This document shows positions 24,641 through 32,371 of a stretch of 64,000 nt of DNA, in pieces. Origin of the DNA: Nitrospira_D sp035465795 (GTDB lineage Bacteria > Nitrospirota > Nitrospiria > Nitrospirales > Nitrospiraceae); the NCBI RefSeq assembly GCF_049546785.1, contig NZ_JBMWAN010000002.1:248001-312000 (forward strand), in the 5' to 3' direction. The notes beneath the pieces are model-generated. The model made no database searches and had not been told where the DNA came from. It worked only from the letters and a program-made list of their open reading frames with translations. The position numbers were made by a program, and so were the translations under genes. Within the stretch, counting starts at the first letter, position 1; every line of letters starts with the position of its first letter.

Positions 24641-24673
24641 AAGGGCCGGTTTCCACGAGGGAAACCGGCCCTT
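24641..24673. terminator. Bidirectional terminator between the MoaD-like gene and HU
   Basis: AAGGGCCGGTTTC (24641-24653) and GAAACCGGCCCTT (24661-24673) form a perfect 13-bp GC-rich stem with a 7-base loop. T-rich but interrupted tracts follow on both strands. It lies between two convergent genes, so it probably serves both. Confidence 0.75.
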
Positions 24674-24748
24674 CTTGTGTCGTCATCTGCAGCGGATGAA
24701 GCCGGATGAACGGCCATGGCGCTGCAACGGCGCCAGACGGAAATCCTG

Positions 24749-25036
24749 TTACTTCTTTCCGAGGATTGCGTCCTTCGCCACCTTCGCGACGCGGAACTTC
24801 ACCACACGCTTGGCCGGGATCTTGATCGGCTCACCGGTCTGCGGGTTCCGGCCCATGCGGGCCTTGCGGTTCGCCAGCACCAACTTGCCGATACCGGGCA
24901 CGGTGAACACATTCTTGGCTTCACGATAGGCCAAGGCGGCGAAATCGTCCATCATCTGGACGGCAGCCTTCTTGGTCAAACCGGTCTTCTGGGCCATGTA
25001 GTCGGCGATCTGCGACTTCGTCATTGATTTTGCCAT
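24749..25036 (-). CDS. hup: HU-family DNA-binding protein
   Basis: This 95-residue nucleoid protein has the family signature GKLVLANRKARMGRNPQTGE and the beta-arm proline in the PQTGEPIKIPAK segment. It bends and compacts DNA as a dimer. AAGGAGG precedes ATG 25036. The gene has its own promoter (25172-25200) and a terminator at 24641-24673, so it appears monocistronic. A longer start at 25108 lacks a ribosome binding site. Confidence 0.96.
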   Translation of the reverse strand: MAKSMTKSQIADYMAQKTGLTKKAAVQMMDDFAALAYREAKNVFTVPGIGKLVLANRKARMGRNPQTGEPIKIPAKRVVKFRVAKVAKDAILGKK

Positions 25037-25171
25037 TCGAGAACCTCCTTGGAATTGAGAGAAAGTAAGAACACGGAACCGATGTTGCCTTGCCTCTCGT
25101 ACGAACACCCGGACTCAAATTCGTGTATCGAAAAACCCGCCTCGCTGCGTGATACCGCTAAAACCCGCGAG

Positions 25172-25200
25172 AGTGTAGCCAAGAGTCTCCAGGCTGTCAA
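25172..25200 (-). promoter_or_regulatory. HU gene promoter
   Basis: On the reverse strand, TTGACA (25200-25195), a 17-bp spacer and TACACT (25177-25172) make a near-ideal housekeeping promoter. The start would be near 25165, giving an untranslated leader of about 130 bases. This explains most of the 305-bp gap up to the next forward gene. Confidence 0.65.
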
Positions 25201-25341
25201 CGGGAAAAGCTCCCGTCTGGCGTGGGAAACAGCCTACAGAGCCCTCTTGCAGTTCCAAGACACCCAGGGGTAGAGTAGCCGCTATGTGGGGTCAGCGGCC
25301 CGCCCTCGTTCATCCACGGTGACCGGCGCGAAAGGATTTTC

Positions 25342-25899
25342 ATGGGCAAGGAACTCCCGATTCTTCCGGCAGCGGCGCAGCCTTCGTCATCCGAACAGGC
25401 TGAAGCGTTTGTCTATTCCCGCGTATTCTGCCAGAAGGAAAACTCGCCCCCCCTCAGGCTCTTGATCGACTTCCTGAAAGCCCGCGGCCAAACGCCGATC
25501 GTGCCCTCCAACATCGACGACGCGGCGCTCGACGAATGGGCCTGGGTCAGAATTTCACTGGGTTATCATCGCGATCGCCAGCCGGTGCAGCTGTTTTGCG
25601 TGCGCGACCGGGGCAGCTACCAGGATGTGTTTGAGCAGGAGCAGAAACAATTTGTCGATCTCCTGACCGCCTATGAGGATATTGAGGCGCAGCTCGCGCA
25701 AGAATATGTCACCCGATCGCGGTTCATCCTGACCACCCGTTTCTCCAAATCTGACATCACCGACGAAGGCTATGATTTCAACGGCTGGATTCTGGAGTTC
25801 TACCAGGACCAGTGCAATGGCATCGTGCAAATCGACGACCAGGGATTCTACTCTCCGAAGGGCGATCTGATCGTCGATATGGCCCCCCAAGAGGATTAG
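25342..25899 (+). CDS. Hypothetical protein
   Basis: This 185-residue acidic cytoplasmic protein has no recognised domain. Notable segments are RLLIDFLKARGQTPIVPSNI, WVRISLGYHRDRQPVQLFCV and DEGYDFNGWILEFYQDQCN, suggesting an alpha/beta fold. The YkgJ-like gene begins 5 bp after its stop codon, so the two are probably coexpressed. Confidence 0.65.
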   Translation: MGKELPILPAAAQPSSSEQAEAFVYSRVFCQKENSPPLRLLIDFLKARGQTPIVPSNIDDAALDEWAWVRISLGYHRDRQPVQLFCVRDRGSYQDVFEQEQKQFVDLLTAYEDIEAQLAQEYVTRSRFILTTRFSKSDITDEGYDFNGWILEFYQDQCNGIVQIDDQGFYSPKGDLIVDMAPQED

Positions 25900-25904
25900 C
25901 CCTC

Positions 25905-26552
25905 GTGGCCTCTACGCCTCCACTGGCGGTGCTCCCCTCCACACTTTCGCAAAAGACGTCACGGTGGTTTGAACGGGCCACGGCAGCCCTCTTGGGCCAA
26001 GTGCCCTGCCGCGCAGGCTGCTGTCGCTGCTGCATCGGACCCTTTCCCATTACCATCCTGGATCGCAAAAACATCGAACGTGGACTGACTGAGCTCTCCA
26101 CTCACCGACGGCAGGCAATTCAAGAACGGGCGCTCACCCAAATCGCCGGCATGGAAGCGGCATTCCCACAGCTCGCCGCATCCCCCTTTCTCGATCACTG
26201 GCCCGATCCGCTGATCGAACAGCTCGTCGAACAATTTGCCGACCTGCCCTGTCCGGCGCTCGACTCCGACGGGCGCTGCGCCATCTACGCCTTCCGGCCC
26301 CTCACCTGCCGGTCTATGGGAATCCCCTCAGAAGAGGACGGAACGGTGGAGGGAGCCTGCGAGATACAAACGTCTCTCCCCGTCATTCGACTCTCCTCGG
26401 CGCTTCGCCGGGAAGAAGAGCAGCTGGCCGGAGAAGAGGCCGAGCAACTGGCTGCCATGCAGCGAGAACACCACGTGGCAGGAGAAGAACTCCTCCTGCC
26501 GTACGCCTTTCTCCCGGAAAATCCGGCCCTCACAATCGACAAGCCCTCCTAG
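25905..26552 (+). CDS. YkgJ-family cysteine cluster protein
   Basis: The 215-residue protein carries VPCRAGCCRCC near residue 34 and, about 90 residues later, CPALDSDGRCAIYAFRPLTCR, the two cysteine blocks of the YkgJ (CxxCxxCC) family, thought to bind zinc or an Fe-S cluster. The biochemical role of the family is not established. The start is GTG 25905, right after the previous stop. A glutamate-rich stretch (REEEQLAGEEAEQ) follows the cluster region. A second family member is at 34935-35720. Confidence 0.82.
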   Translation: MASTPPLAVLPSTLSQKTSRWFERATAALLGQVPCRAGCCRCCIGPFPITILDRKNIERGLTELSTHRRQAIQERALTQIAGMEAAFPQLAASPFLDHWPDPLIEQLVEQFADLPCPALDSDGRCAIYAFRPLTCRSMGIPSEEDGTVEGACEIQTSLPVIRLSSALRREEEQLAGEEAEQLAAMQREHHVAGEELLLPYAFLPENPALTIDKPS

Positions 26553-26599
26553 ACAGAGTCTTTGGCCCTGTGCTATGGTGACGCTCCTTGCTTGCGGGA

Positions 26600-26676
26600 G
26601 CGCCTGTAGCTCAGCTGGATAGAGCATCAGCCTCCGGAGCTGAGGGCCACAGGTTCAAATCCTGTCAGGCGCACCA
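26600..26676 (+). tRNA. tRNA-Arg (anticodon CCG)
   Basis: The cloverleaf has acceptor GCGCCTG paired with CAGGCGC, anticodon loop CTCCGGA (CCG, reading CGG codons), T arm AGGTTCAAATCCT and an encoded CCA at 26674-26676. It lies 58 bp before tRNA-Lys in the same orientation. Confidence 0.95.
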
Positions 26677-26734
26677 CCAGCAAGCAGACAAGGATTACGA
26701 CCGCCGCACATCCCCGCAACGTACATACCTAGGT

Positions 26735-26812
<78 letters not shown>

Positions 26813-26873
26813 ATCAACCACTTACAAGCCGCAGTCCTCCTCCAAGTCGCCGGGGTAGACACCGTGTAGACGG

Positions 26874-26900
26874 TCACAGAAAATATTTTCTGTGATTTTT
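26874..26900 (+). terminator. Perfect AT-rich palindrome with T tract
   Basis: A 22-bp perfect palindrome (26874-26895; half-site TCACAGAAAAT) is followed directly by further T residues. It can fold into a stem and end transcription from the two tRNA genes. Being fully symmetric, it could also be a protein-binding site. The rest of 26813-27053 is AT-rich with TTTCAAAG iterations and has no gene I can support. Confidence 0.55.
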
Positions 26901-27053
26901 CTATTTCTTCTCCCCCTGGAACCAGTACTGAAGAAGATCTTTCAAAGCGGGTTGGTCTTTGAAATTTTTTGTCATATTTCTTTCAAAGCCAGCATGATCG
27001 ACAAAGGGAAAGAAGGCGCGGCGGGTACTGTTGATTGAGGGGAATTTCTCGCA

Positions 27054-27410
27054 TTACCCAGTAACTTTTTCTAACTTCTTGGCAATCTTCGTCCGTATGG
27101 TCCCGCGTCGCTGCCCGCGTGGAGCCTTCCGGACTGTGACTTCGACATCTTGTCCGAGCAGCGAGAGAAAATGGACCAGCCGTTCAATGGAAAATCCCGC
27201 CATCTGCCCTGCCAACAATTTTGATACCTTCGCTTGGTCAATGCCCAACTGATCCGCCGCGTCAACCTGCTTCCACCCTCGTCCTTTAATCGTCTCTTGG
27301 AGTGCTTGAAGCAGACTGCTTTTCAAAATCAGTTCGGCGGACTTTTCTTCGGAGAATCCCAAATCCCGAAACACATTCCCGCTGCCCTTGGTCACCGCTG
27401 CACGTGTCAT
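27054..27410 (-). CDS. higA: XRE-type HTH antitoxin
   Basis: This 118-residue protein has a helix-turn-helix in the QVDAADQLGIDQAKVSKLLA segment (around residues 50-70) and a conserved-looking stretch after it (FSIERLVHFLSLLGQDVEVT). The C-terminus is strongly basic. Its ATG overlaps the toxin stop codon as ATGA, so translation is coupled. It is expected to neutralise the toxin and repress the operon through the palindrome at 27767-27790. The name HigA is by arrangement (toxin first) and type, not by close identity. Confidence 0.8.
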   Translation of the reverse strand: MTRAAVTKGSGNVFRDLGFSEEKSAELILKSSLLQALQETIKGRGWKQVDAADQLGIDQAKVSKLLAGQMAGFSIERLVHFLSLLGQDVEVTVRKAPRGQRRGTIRTKIAKKLEKVTG

Positions 27411-27745
27411 AAATCTTGCTCCTTCCGCCACTTCACCAAATCAGCATAGCGCCCCTTGGCTAGCTGGATATCGCCTTTCGGGGTCTTCTGAGACCGCTTC
27501 TCAAAGACATGCAGCACATAGACGGCTTCTTCAAACTTCGCCAGGTAGAGCACTCGATAGGCTCCGCTCTCATCCCGCACTCGGATCTCATTGACCCCAG
27601 CCCCAACCGTGGGCATAGGCTTCCAATCGTCCGGCTCTTTCCCCTGCTGCACTTTGAAAAGCTGGTGCCCCGCTGTCTCCCTGGCATCCGCAGGAAGCTC
27701 CCGCATGTCCTCCCGCGAAGCCCCTACAAAATGCACCGGCTTCAT
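27407..27745 (-). CDS. higB: RelE/HigB-superfamily toxin (phage Gp49-like)
   Basis: The 112-residue protein follows the Gp49-like/HigB pattern: MKPVHFVGASREDMRELP, ARETAGHQLFKVQQG, GVNEIRVRDESGAYRVLYLA and YVLHVFEKRSQKTPKGDIQL. Such toxins are usually ribosome-dependent mRNA interferases. The toxin gene precedes the antitoxin gene, as in higBA. The conserved basic residues (R, K in FEKRSQKTPK) are present, so it is probably active. Confidence 0.85.
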   Translation of the reverse strand: MKPVHFVGASREDMRELPADARETAGHQLFKVQQGKEPDDWKPMPTVGAGVNEIRVRDESGAYRVLYLAKFEEAVYVLHVFEKRSQKTPKGDIQLAKGRYADLVKWRKEQDL

Positions 27746-27766
27746 TCAATCCCACTCATGGCTTTA

Positions 27767-27790
27767 TGATATGCCATAACTGGCATATCA
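27767..27790 (-). promoter_or_regulatory. Palindromic operator of the toxin-antitoxin operon
   Basis: TGATATGCCA (27767-27776) and TGGCATATCA (27781-27790) are perfect inverted arms around a 4-base spacer TAAC. The site lies 22 bp upstream of the toxin start, and on the reverse strand it contains TATCAT, a possible -10 box. Position and symmetry fit autorepression by the XRE antitoxin. Confidence 0.6.
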
Positions 27791-27884
27791 GCAAGAGGCT
27801 TGCAGATAGCAAACCGCCTTGAACCTGGAGTAACGGGGATACAAGCGAAATGACTCGGCAAACTCTTGTGGCCCGCTCCTCTTC

Positions 27885-27925
27885 ATCAGCGGGCCGTAGG
27901 TTCGACCCCTACACGGCCCACCAAA
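27885..27925 (+). repeat. Right attachment-site repeat (orphan tRNA 3' half)
   Basis: This exact second copy of the tRNA-Lys 3' half has no D arm or acceptor 5' strand upstream, so it cannot form a tRNA. It marks the distal border of the element. Confidence 0.8.
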
Positions 27926-27941
27926 CCGCACTTCGTGAGAC

Positions 27942-27982
27942 CCGCCCGCACTTTATCGCTTTATCGTAATTATTGCGGGCGG
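27942..27982. other. GC-armed hairpin beside the island
   Basis: CCGCCCGCA (27942-27950) and TGCGGGCGG (27974-27982) form a 9-bp stem around an AT-rich loop with a repeated TTTATCG. It lies 16 bp outside the right attachment repeat. It could be a terminator for the reverse-strand barrel gene, although no T tract is present, or a recombination-related structure. The rest of 27926-28146 is featureless. Confidence 0.35.
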
Positions 27983-28146
27983 ATAAACCCCTTGGCACGG
28001 GCCCTTCTCTCCCAACCAATCCTAATCATACCGTAACCGCAATTTGCCCTCTCAAGACTGGCTTGGCATCGCCTCTTCAGCCCGCCTCCACCGTGCCAGG
28101 CACCCTAGAGCTGTCCTTAGCTCAAGGCACACACAGAGCCCCTGCG

Positions 28147-29151
28147 TCAAAACCGATAGCTGCCGCCAAGCGAATAGATCGTATCGTTAAAGTCTTTCGT
28201 CGCCACCGTAGAGGTTCGCTGGGTCCGCTGGAAGGACGCCGAGAGACTCACCACAGGGCTGAGGCGATAGCGAAACTCCGCCATGCCCTGGTGGCTGTCA
28301 TCATGCCGGTTGAAATGCGTATCCCCGACCAAATCACTGGTAAAGTCTTTGCGCCGGTAGATGTAGGCCAGATGCAGGAGAAGCGACTCCGTCAGCGTGA
28401 GGTCCGTTCCGGCCCAAACGGCGTGCAAGCGGTACGAAACATCATCGTTGAATTGCGTATCACCGCGGCCATCAGCCAGACCCAGTTCATAGAGGTAGCC
28501 CAACCCCAGGGAGACCCGGGCATTGACCGCATACTGAACTTGCGGGCCGAGGGTCCAGAACTTCGTGTCACGCTCCGCAAACGCCTCATTGTACGTGCGG
28601 AGCCCATAACGCCCGATGAGCGTCACCGTCCACGACTCATTCATTCGATGCTCGAGTTCCGCGCGCACCGTCTGCGAGGAGACGCGCTCCTCCTGGATCA
28701 ACTGGTTCCCGGTGCGACGCTCGAAATTGGGGCCCAGAAACTGGTTGGGCACATTCCGGTACCGGAGAAGGAGCGAGGTGTCCCGGGAGAGCCCCTGTTT
28801 GAATTGCGCCCGGAAATCGCCGTGGTTGTAGCTCGGATTGTTGGTAAAAATGAATCCCTGGGCTTTGATGGAAAGCTCGTTGGGTCCGAGCGTCGAGGAA
28901 GAAGAGCGGATCACTTCAAGCGAGGGATCCCAGATGACGTCGGACAACCGGCTTGGGAGGCCGGTGGGCTGGCTCGGGTCTTCGCTGAATTTCAGACGGC
29001 GGGCGGCGGAAAAATTGGTCACGTCATCAGTGTACGAAACCTTGCCCTCGGCAATCGCCGACCATTGCGCCATCGCGCGATGAGGCATGAAGAGCGGAGC
29101 CAAGAATCCCAGGAGGAGCACGAAGCCGGTAAGAGGAAATGCGCGGGCCAT
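28147..29151 (-). CDS. Outer-membrane beta-barrel protein
   Basis: The 334-residue precursor has a signal peptide (FPLTGFVLLLGFLAPLFMP, cleavage near RAMAQW) and then alternating amphipathic strands rich in aromatic girdles (LLLRYRNVPNQF, YLYELGLADGRG, LLLHLAYIYRRKDF), ending in GGSYRF with a terminal phenylalanine typical of BamA-inserted barrels. No specific family is recognised. The gene begins 10 bp after the cytochrome c stop, so barrel and cytochrome are probably coexpressed. Confidence 0.8.
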   Translation of the reverse strand: MARAFPLTGFVLLLGFLAPLFMPHRAMAQWSAIAEGKVSYTDDVTNFSAARRLKFSEDPSQPTGLPSRLSDVIWDPSLEVIRSSSSTLGPNELSIKAQGFIFTNNPSYNHGDFRAQFKQGLSRDTSLLLRYRNVPNQFLGPNFERRTGNQLIQEERVSSQTVRAELEHRMNESWTVTLIGRYGLRTYNEAFAERDTKFWTLGPQVQYAVNARVSLGLGYLYELGLADGRGDTQFNDDVSYRLHAVWAGTDLTLTESLLLHLAYIYRRKDFTSDLVGDTHFNRHDDSHQGMAEFRYRLSPVVSLSASFQRTQRTSTVATKDFNDTIYSLGGSYRF

Positions 29152-29161
29152 CCGGGCCTGC

Positions 29162-29617
29162 TTACGGCCGGCCGAACGACCGCACGTAGAGCAGCACCTG
29201 CCACGCTTCTTCTTCGGTAAGGATAAGCGGGACAAACGACGCCATATCGGTCCCGGGACTGCCATTCTTGAGGATCCACAAGAGTTCGCCGTCCGTTCTG
29301 GCCGCCTGCCAGACCTTGTCGGTGAAATTGCGGGGGAGCTTGCCCCGCAGCCCCTCGATATCTCCCAGCCCCTTTCCATCGCGCCCATGGCAGGTCACAC
29401 AGAAGGCCTTCCCGTGAAACAGCGCTTTCCCCTTCTCGATATTGTCCTCGGTTGAGGGAAAGGGGTTCGTCCAGGTTCGGGCCTCTTCAATCTTATCGAT
29501 CGGCACCCGTGGCCGCAGGACGGCTTCGTCTGCAGCCCAGGCCAACCCGCTCCACAGGCTTGAACCCGATAGGACAAGCGCCGCGAGCCTGCTCCAATAC
29601 GGCCGCTGAAGACGCAT
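29162..29617 (-). CDS. Periplasmic monohaem cytochrome c
   Basis: The 151-residue precursor has a signal peptide (LAALVLSGSSLWSGLAWAAD), one haem motif CVTCH (about residue 73) in a class I context (KGKALFHGKAFCVTCHGRDG), and a candidate axial methionine in GTDMASF. It transfers electrons in the periplasm. It forms a pair with the downstream barrel gene. Confidence 0.9.
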   Translation of the reverse strand: MRLQRPYWSRLAALVLSGSSLWSGLAWAADEAVLRPRVPIDKIEEARTWTNPFPSTEDNIEKGKALFHGKAFCVTCHGRDGKGLGDIEGLRGKLPRNFTDKVWQAARTDGELLWILKNGSPGTDMASFVPLILTEEEAWQVLLYVRSFGRP

Positions 29618-29711
29618 GCTCCCTGACTCCTGATGTGAGTGATCTCCGCGCGCGGGACACGACCAGGCCGGCCCGATCCATTAAGAAACGAGCCGGCCGT
29701 TCGTCGGTTGC

Positions 29712-30230
29712 TTACTTATCAGAATGACCGGGGAACTTGTGGCCCAGCGACTGCGGGAAGCTCACCGTGCCGTCCGGGAATTCCTGGCCATGCTGCCACA
29801 GATGATAAATCACGCCATCCGTCCCTGCCGCGACTTCCGCCACTTTCGCGGCCTGGTCCGCCGGCATATCGAGAATCTGGACACGGCCTGTGGCGATTTC
29901 TACTTTATGATCGTGGAAGTGACGATGCCACTGAATGGCCGGGAGCTTTCTGGTCAGATCTTTCGCCACAAAGTACTCGATCCCCACAAGCGGGGCCTTG
30001 GGATCAGTCGATTCAAACAGCAGGCACTGGAGTATCTTGTCTGAAATTCCCTTGCAGTAATGGTGGTACGGGCCACCCGGCGTGCCGTCGGCCATCAGGT
30101 GTGGAGCCTGCACATGGATATCGTATCCAACGGCAGGGCTTGTGGGCTCGCCGCTGACCGCCTTCTGAGGGGCCACGCCGGCACAACCAATGGCCGCCAC
30201 CGCAATCATGGCTAACAGTCCTTTTTTCAT
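29712..30230 (-). CDS. DUF1264 (OBAP-like) lipoprotein
   Basis: The 172-residue precursor has a lipobox (AAIGCAG) at residue 16. The mature part matches the DUF1264/oil-body-associated-protein pattern: DIHVQAPHLMADGTPGGPYH, HYCKGISDKILQCLLFES, LVGIEYFVAKDL and IQWHRHFHDHKVEIATG. Many histidines suggest metal binding. The function in bacteria is unknown. It is anchored to a membrane, probably facing the periplasm. Confidence 0.82.
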   Translation of the reverse strand: MKKGLLAMIAVAAIGCAGVAPQKAVSGEPTSPAVGYDIHVQAPHLMADGTPGGPYHHYCKGISDKILQCLLFESTDPKAPLVGIEYFVAKDLTRKLPAIQWHRHFHDHKVEIATGRVQILDMPADQAAKVAEVAAGTDGVIYHLWQHGQEFPDGTVSFPQSLGHKFPGHSDK

Positions 30231-30531
30231 AACCAGTTACCTCCTGATGTGGGTTGGATGATGGAACCGAGTGACCTCCTGATCCCCAGAGAAAGCCTTA
30301 CCCGTTTAGAGTGACGTGGGCGAAAAACGATTCAGAACATTTCTCCCGAATCCGTCGCGCCCTCTGCACAATAAACATGAGTTGCCATTTATGCCTGCGG
30401 ACCTGTCGCCGCTCATCATCGACAGCCGCCCTGTGGAGACGCACTTCGGCAAGGTCTATTCGCCCAATCCCCCCTGCCTGAGAAACTGAGCCAACCCGAC
30501 CGCCTCTCTCTTAAAGAGAGTAACCGAGAAT
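30231..30531. other. Gene-free stretch
   Basis: These 301 bp lie between the DUF1264 gene's start and the RicT stop. A short forward frame at about 30391 (MPADLSPLIIDSRPVETHFG) is only 32 codons and is not supported as a gene. The dense runs of C and T near 30470-30520 show no clear hairpin. Confidence 0.4.
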
Positions 30532-31287
30532 CTAGGAAGAAAGAGATGGGGGAGCCGGCCTGGCCGGCGTAATGAGCTTCTGCGCGGACTGCGGGACATT
30601 GCCCTGCGCATCCATCATTTCAAACATCAGACAGCATTTCAGCCGCCCGCACACGCCGAGCAGCCGGGGATCTTCCACTTGCAACCCAAGCCCCCTGGCC
30701 TGCTTCACGGTCACCGGCTTGACTTCCGTGAGGAAGCTCGCACAGCACAGCACCAGGCCGCAGGTATCGATCCCCCCTAACCGCCGCGCCTCTTCGCGTA
30801 CGCCGACCTGCCGCATTTCGATCCGCCCGCCGAACCGTCTGGCCAGATCCCGAACGAGCTCGCGGAAATCGATGCGATCGTCGGCCGTATAGACAAATGT
30901 GAGTTGCCGTCGCTGCAACGCGCCGAACACTTCCACCAGTTTCAGGCGGAGCTTGAACTCCGCGGCTTTCGTCCGGCAATAGCTGGTCGCTTCGTGGGAC
31001 AGCCGCTCCAGCCGGGAGATCAGCGCCGCATCTTCCTGATTGGCTTTGCGAAGAATCGGTTTCAAGACACGCATCGGGGGAATGAACGGGGTGCGATAGG
31101 GCTCGGCATAGACCACCCCGTACGTCACCTCGCCGTCCACCTCGAGCAGGACCCGGTCGCCGACATGCAGCGGCAGTTCCCCCGCATCGAGCTTCTTCAC
31201 TTCCCCGCGATCGCGAACCTTGACCTCGGTCAACCTCACCGAGTGGGGATACGTCTTTGAGAGTTCATCCAGAATGGCCTGATCCAT
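30532..31287 (-). CDS. ricT: PSP1-domain protein RicT (YaaT)
   Basis: The 251-residue PSP1 protein has cysteine motifs CGLVLCCASF and VCGRLKCCLMFE. In Bacillus, RicT with RicA and RicF forms an Fe-S-containing complex affecting mRNA processing; in other bacteria PSP1 proteins are associated with replication and repair genes. Here it stands without ricA/ricF. The C-terminus is proline-rich and poorly conserved. Confidence 0.88.
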   Translation of the reverse strand: MDQAILDELSKTYPHSVRLTEVKVRDRGEVKKLDAGELPLHVGDRVLLEVDGEVTYGVVYAEPYRTPFIPPMRVLKPILRKANQEDAALISRLERLSHEATSYCRTKAAEFKLRLKLVEVFGALQRRQLTFVYTADDRIDFRELVRDLARRFGGRIEMRQVGVREEARRLGGIDTCGLVLCCASFLTEVKPVTVKQARGLGLQVEDPRLLGVCGRLKCCLMFEMMDAQGNVPQSAQKLITPARPAPPSLSS

Positions 31288-31542
31288 GGTGCGGCATAAT
31301 ACACGAAATCCCTCTCAAGGGGAACCAAAAGCCACCCCGGCCCTGCCCTCTCCCCATCACCGGGGAATTCCCCGAAGAGCCCCATAACACGTTGATATGT
31401 AAAGAGTGCACAGAAGGACACTCCGCACGATCTTTGTGGTACTGTAGCCGTAGAACAGGAAGGGTGCGCCCCGGACCCTGATTCGGCCAGCAGCAGACCA
31501 GACGGGCATCCGCCACCGGATCGGATAGAACAGGTTGTGACG

Positions 31543-31788
31543 ATGCGAATACCGACTCGAGTCGTGCTTCCGTTCGGGTACCGTATTACGGTCCGTCAAT
31601 TGACGGACGCCGAGATGGACAGGCGGGACAACAATGCCGACGGCATCTGGGACGCCGATAGCAAGACCATTTATATCCGCAAACGTCTCCCCGTCACGCG
31701 ACGCCGCTACATTCTGGCGCATGAGTTGGGCCATGCCTGGCTGGACTGGCAACACCGGTACTTGGATGAAGGGAAAGCCCGCAGTTAA
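31543..31788 (+). CDS. Minimal zinc metallopeptidase-like protein (ImmA/IrrE-like)
   Basis: The 81-residue protein is little more than an HEXXH core: RRRYILAHELGHAWLDWQHR near residues 57-76, preceded by a stretch (GIWDADSKTIYIRKRLP) that matches the strand before the helix in ImmA/IrrE-type peptidases. ImmA/IrrE enzymes are usually longer and cleave repressors. It could be a small standalone peptidase or a truncated copy. GTG 31537 is an alternative start two codons upstream. Confidence 0.68.
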   Translation: MRIPTRVVLPFGYRITVRQLTDAEMDRRDNNADGIWDADSKTIYIRKRLPVTRRRYILAHELGHAWLDWQHRYLDEGKARS

Positions 31789-31822
31789 CTCCCGGTTACC
31801 GCTGAGCGACACCGGATCTCCG

Positions 31823-32296
31823 TCATCCCGAGGCCAGCGTGACGATGTGCTGCCACTCGGCCTTCGTCACAGGCTGCACCGATAACCGCGACCCCTTCCG
31901 AAGCAGGACCATCCCTTTGAGCAACGGCTCCTCACGGAGTCGGTCCAGTGAAAGCGGCACGGACAATTTCTTCACGAATTGAATATCCACCATGTCCCAG
32001 CGGGGTGCGGCAGGCGTGCTGGCGGGATCAAAATGTGCGTGGCCCCGTTCGAACTGCGTCGGATCCGGATAGGCCGTCTTCACCACCCGCGCAATCCCGA
32101 CGATAGCGGGCGGGTCGGCGTTGCTATGATAAAACAACACCTGATCGCCCGGCTTCATCGCGCGCATAAAATTACGCGCCTGATAGTTCCGCACCCCGTC
32201 CCAGCCGGTGGTCCGCTTCGGCGCCAAGGCGAGATCCTCGATAGAAAACACCGACGGCTCAGACTTCATCAACCAATACTGCCGTTCCTGCGACAT
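31823..32296 (-). CDS. EVE-domain protein
   Basis: The 157-residue protein matches the EVE (PUA-like) domain: QYWLMKSEPSVFSIEDL, GVRNYQARNFMRAMKPGDQV, LFYHSNADPPAIVGIARV and FVKKLSVPLSLDRL. EVE domains bind modified bases in RNA or DNA; the human relative is THYN1. ATG 32296 was chosen for spacing to AGAGAGG; upstream starts at 32305 and 32323 exist. Confidence 0.9.
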   Translation of the reverse strand: MSQERQYWLMKSEPSVFSIEDLALAPKRTTGWDGVRNYQARNFMRAMKPGDQVLFYHSNADPPAIVGIARVVKTAYPDPTQFERGHAHFDPASTPAAPRWDMVDIQFVKKLSVPLSLDRLREEPLLKGMVLLRKGSRLSVQPVTKAEWQHIVTLASG

Positions 32297-32371
32297 GCCG
32301 CTCATCCTCTCTTGGTCAATCACGTCACGACTGCTATGCTGGAGCTCTCTGCCCGTCGATAAGGAGCTGCC

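Noticed and set aside
27885..27925. A third tRNA gene at the right repeat
   Set aside because: Only the 3' half of tRNA-Lys is present; no D arm, anticodon stem 5' strand or acceptor 5' strand precedes it.
27973..29220. Forward frame of 415 codons opposite the barrel and cytochrome genes
   Set aside because: No start with ribosome binding site, Arg/Pro/His-rich; the reverse strand holds signal peptides and a haem motif.
30391..30489. Forward 32-codon frame (MPADLSPLIIDSRPVETHFG)
   Set aside because: Short, no ribosome binding site and no partner; cannot be told from chance.
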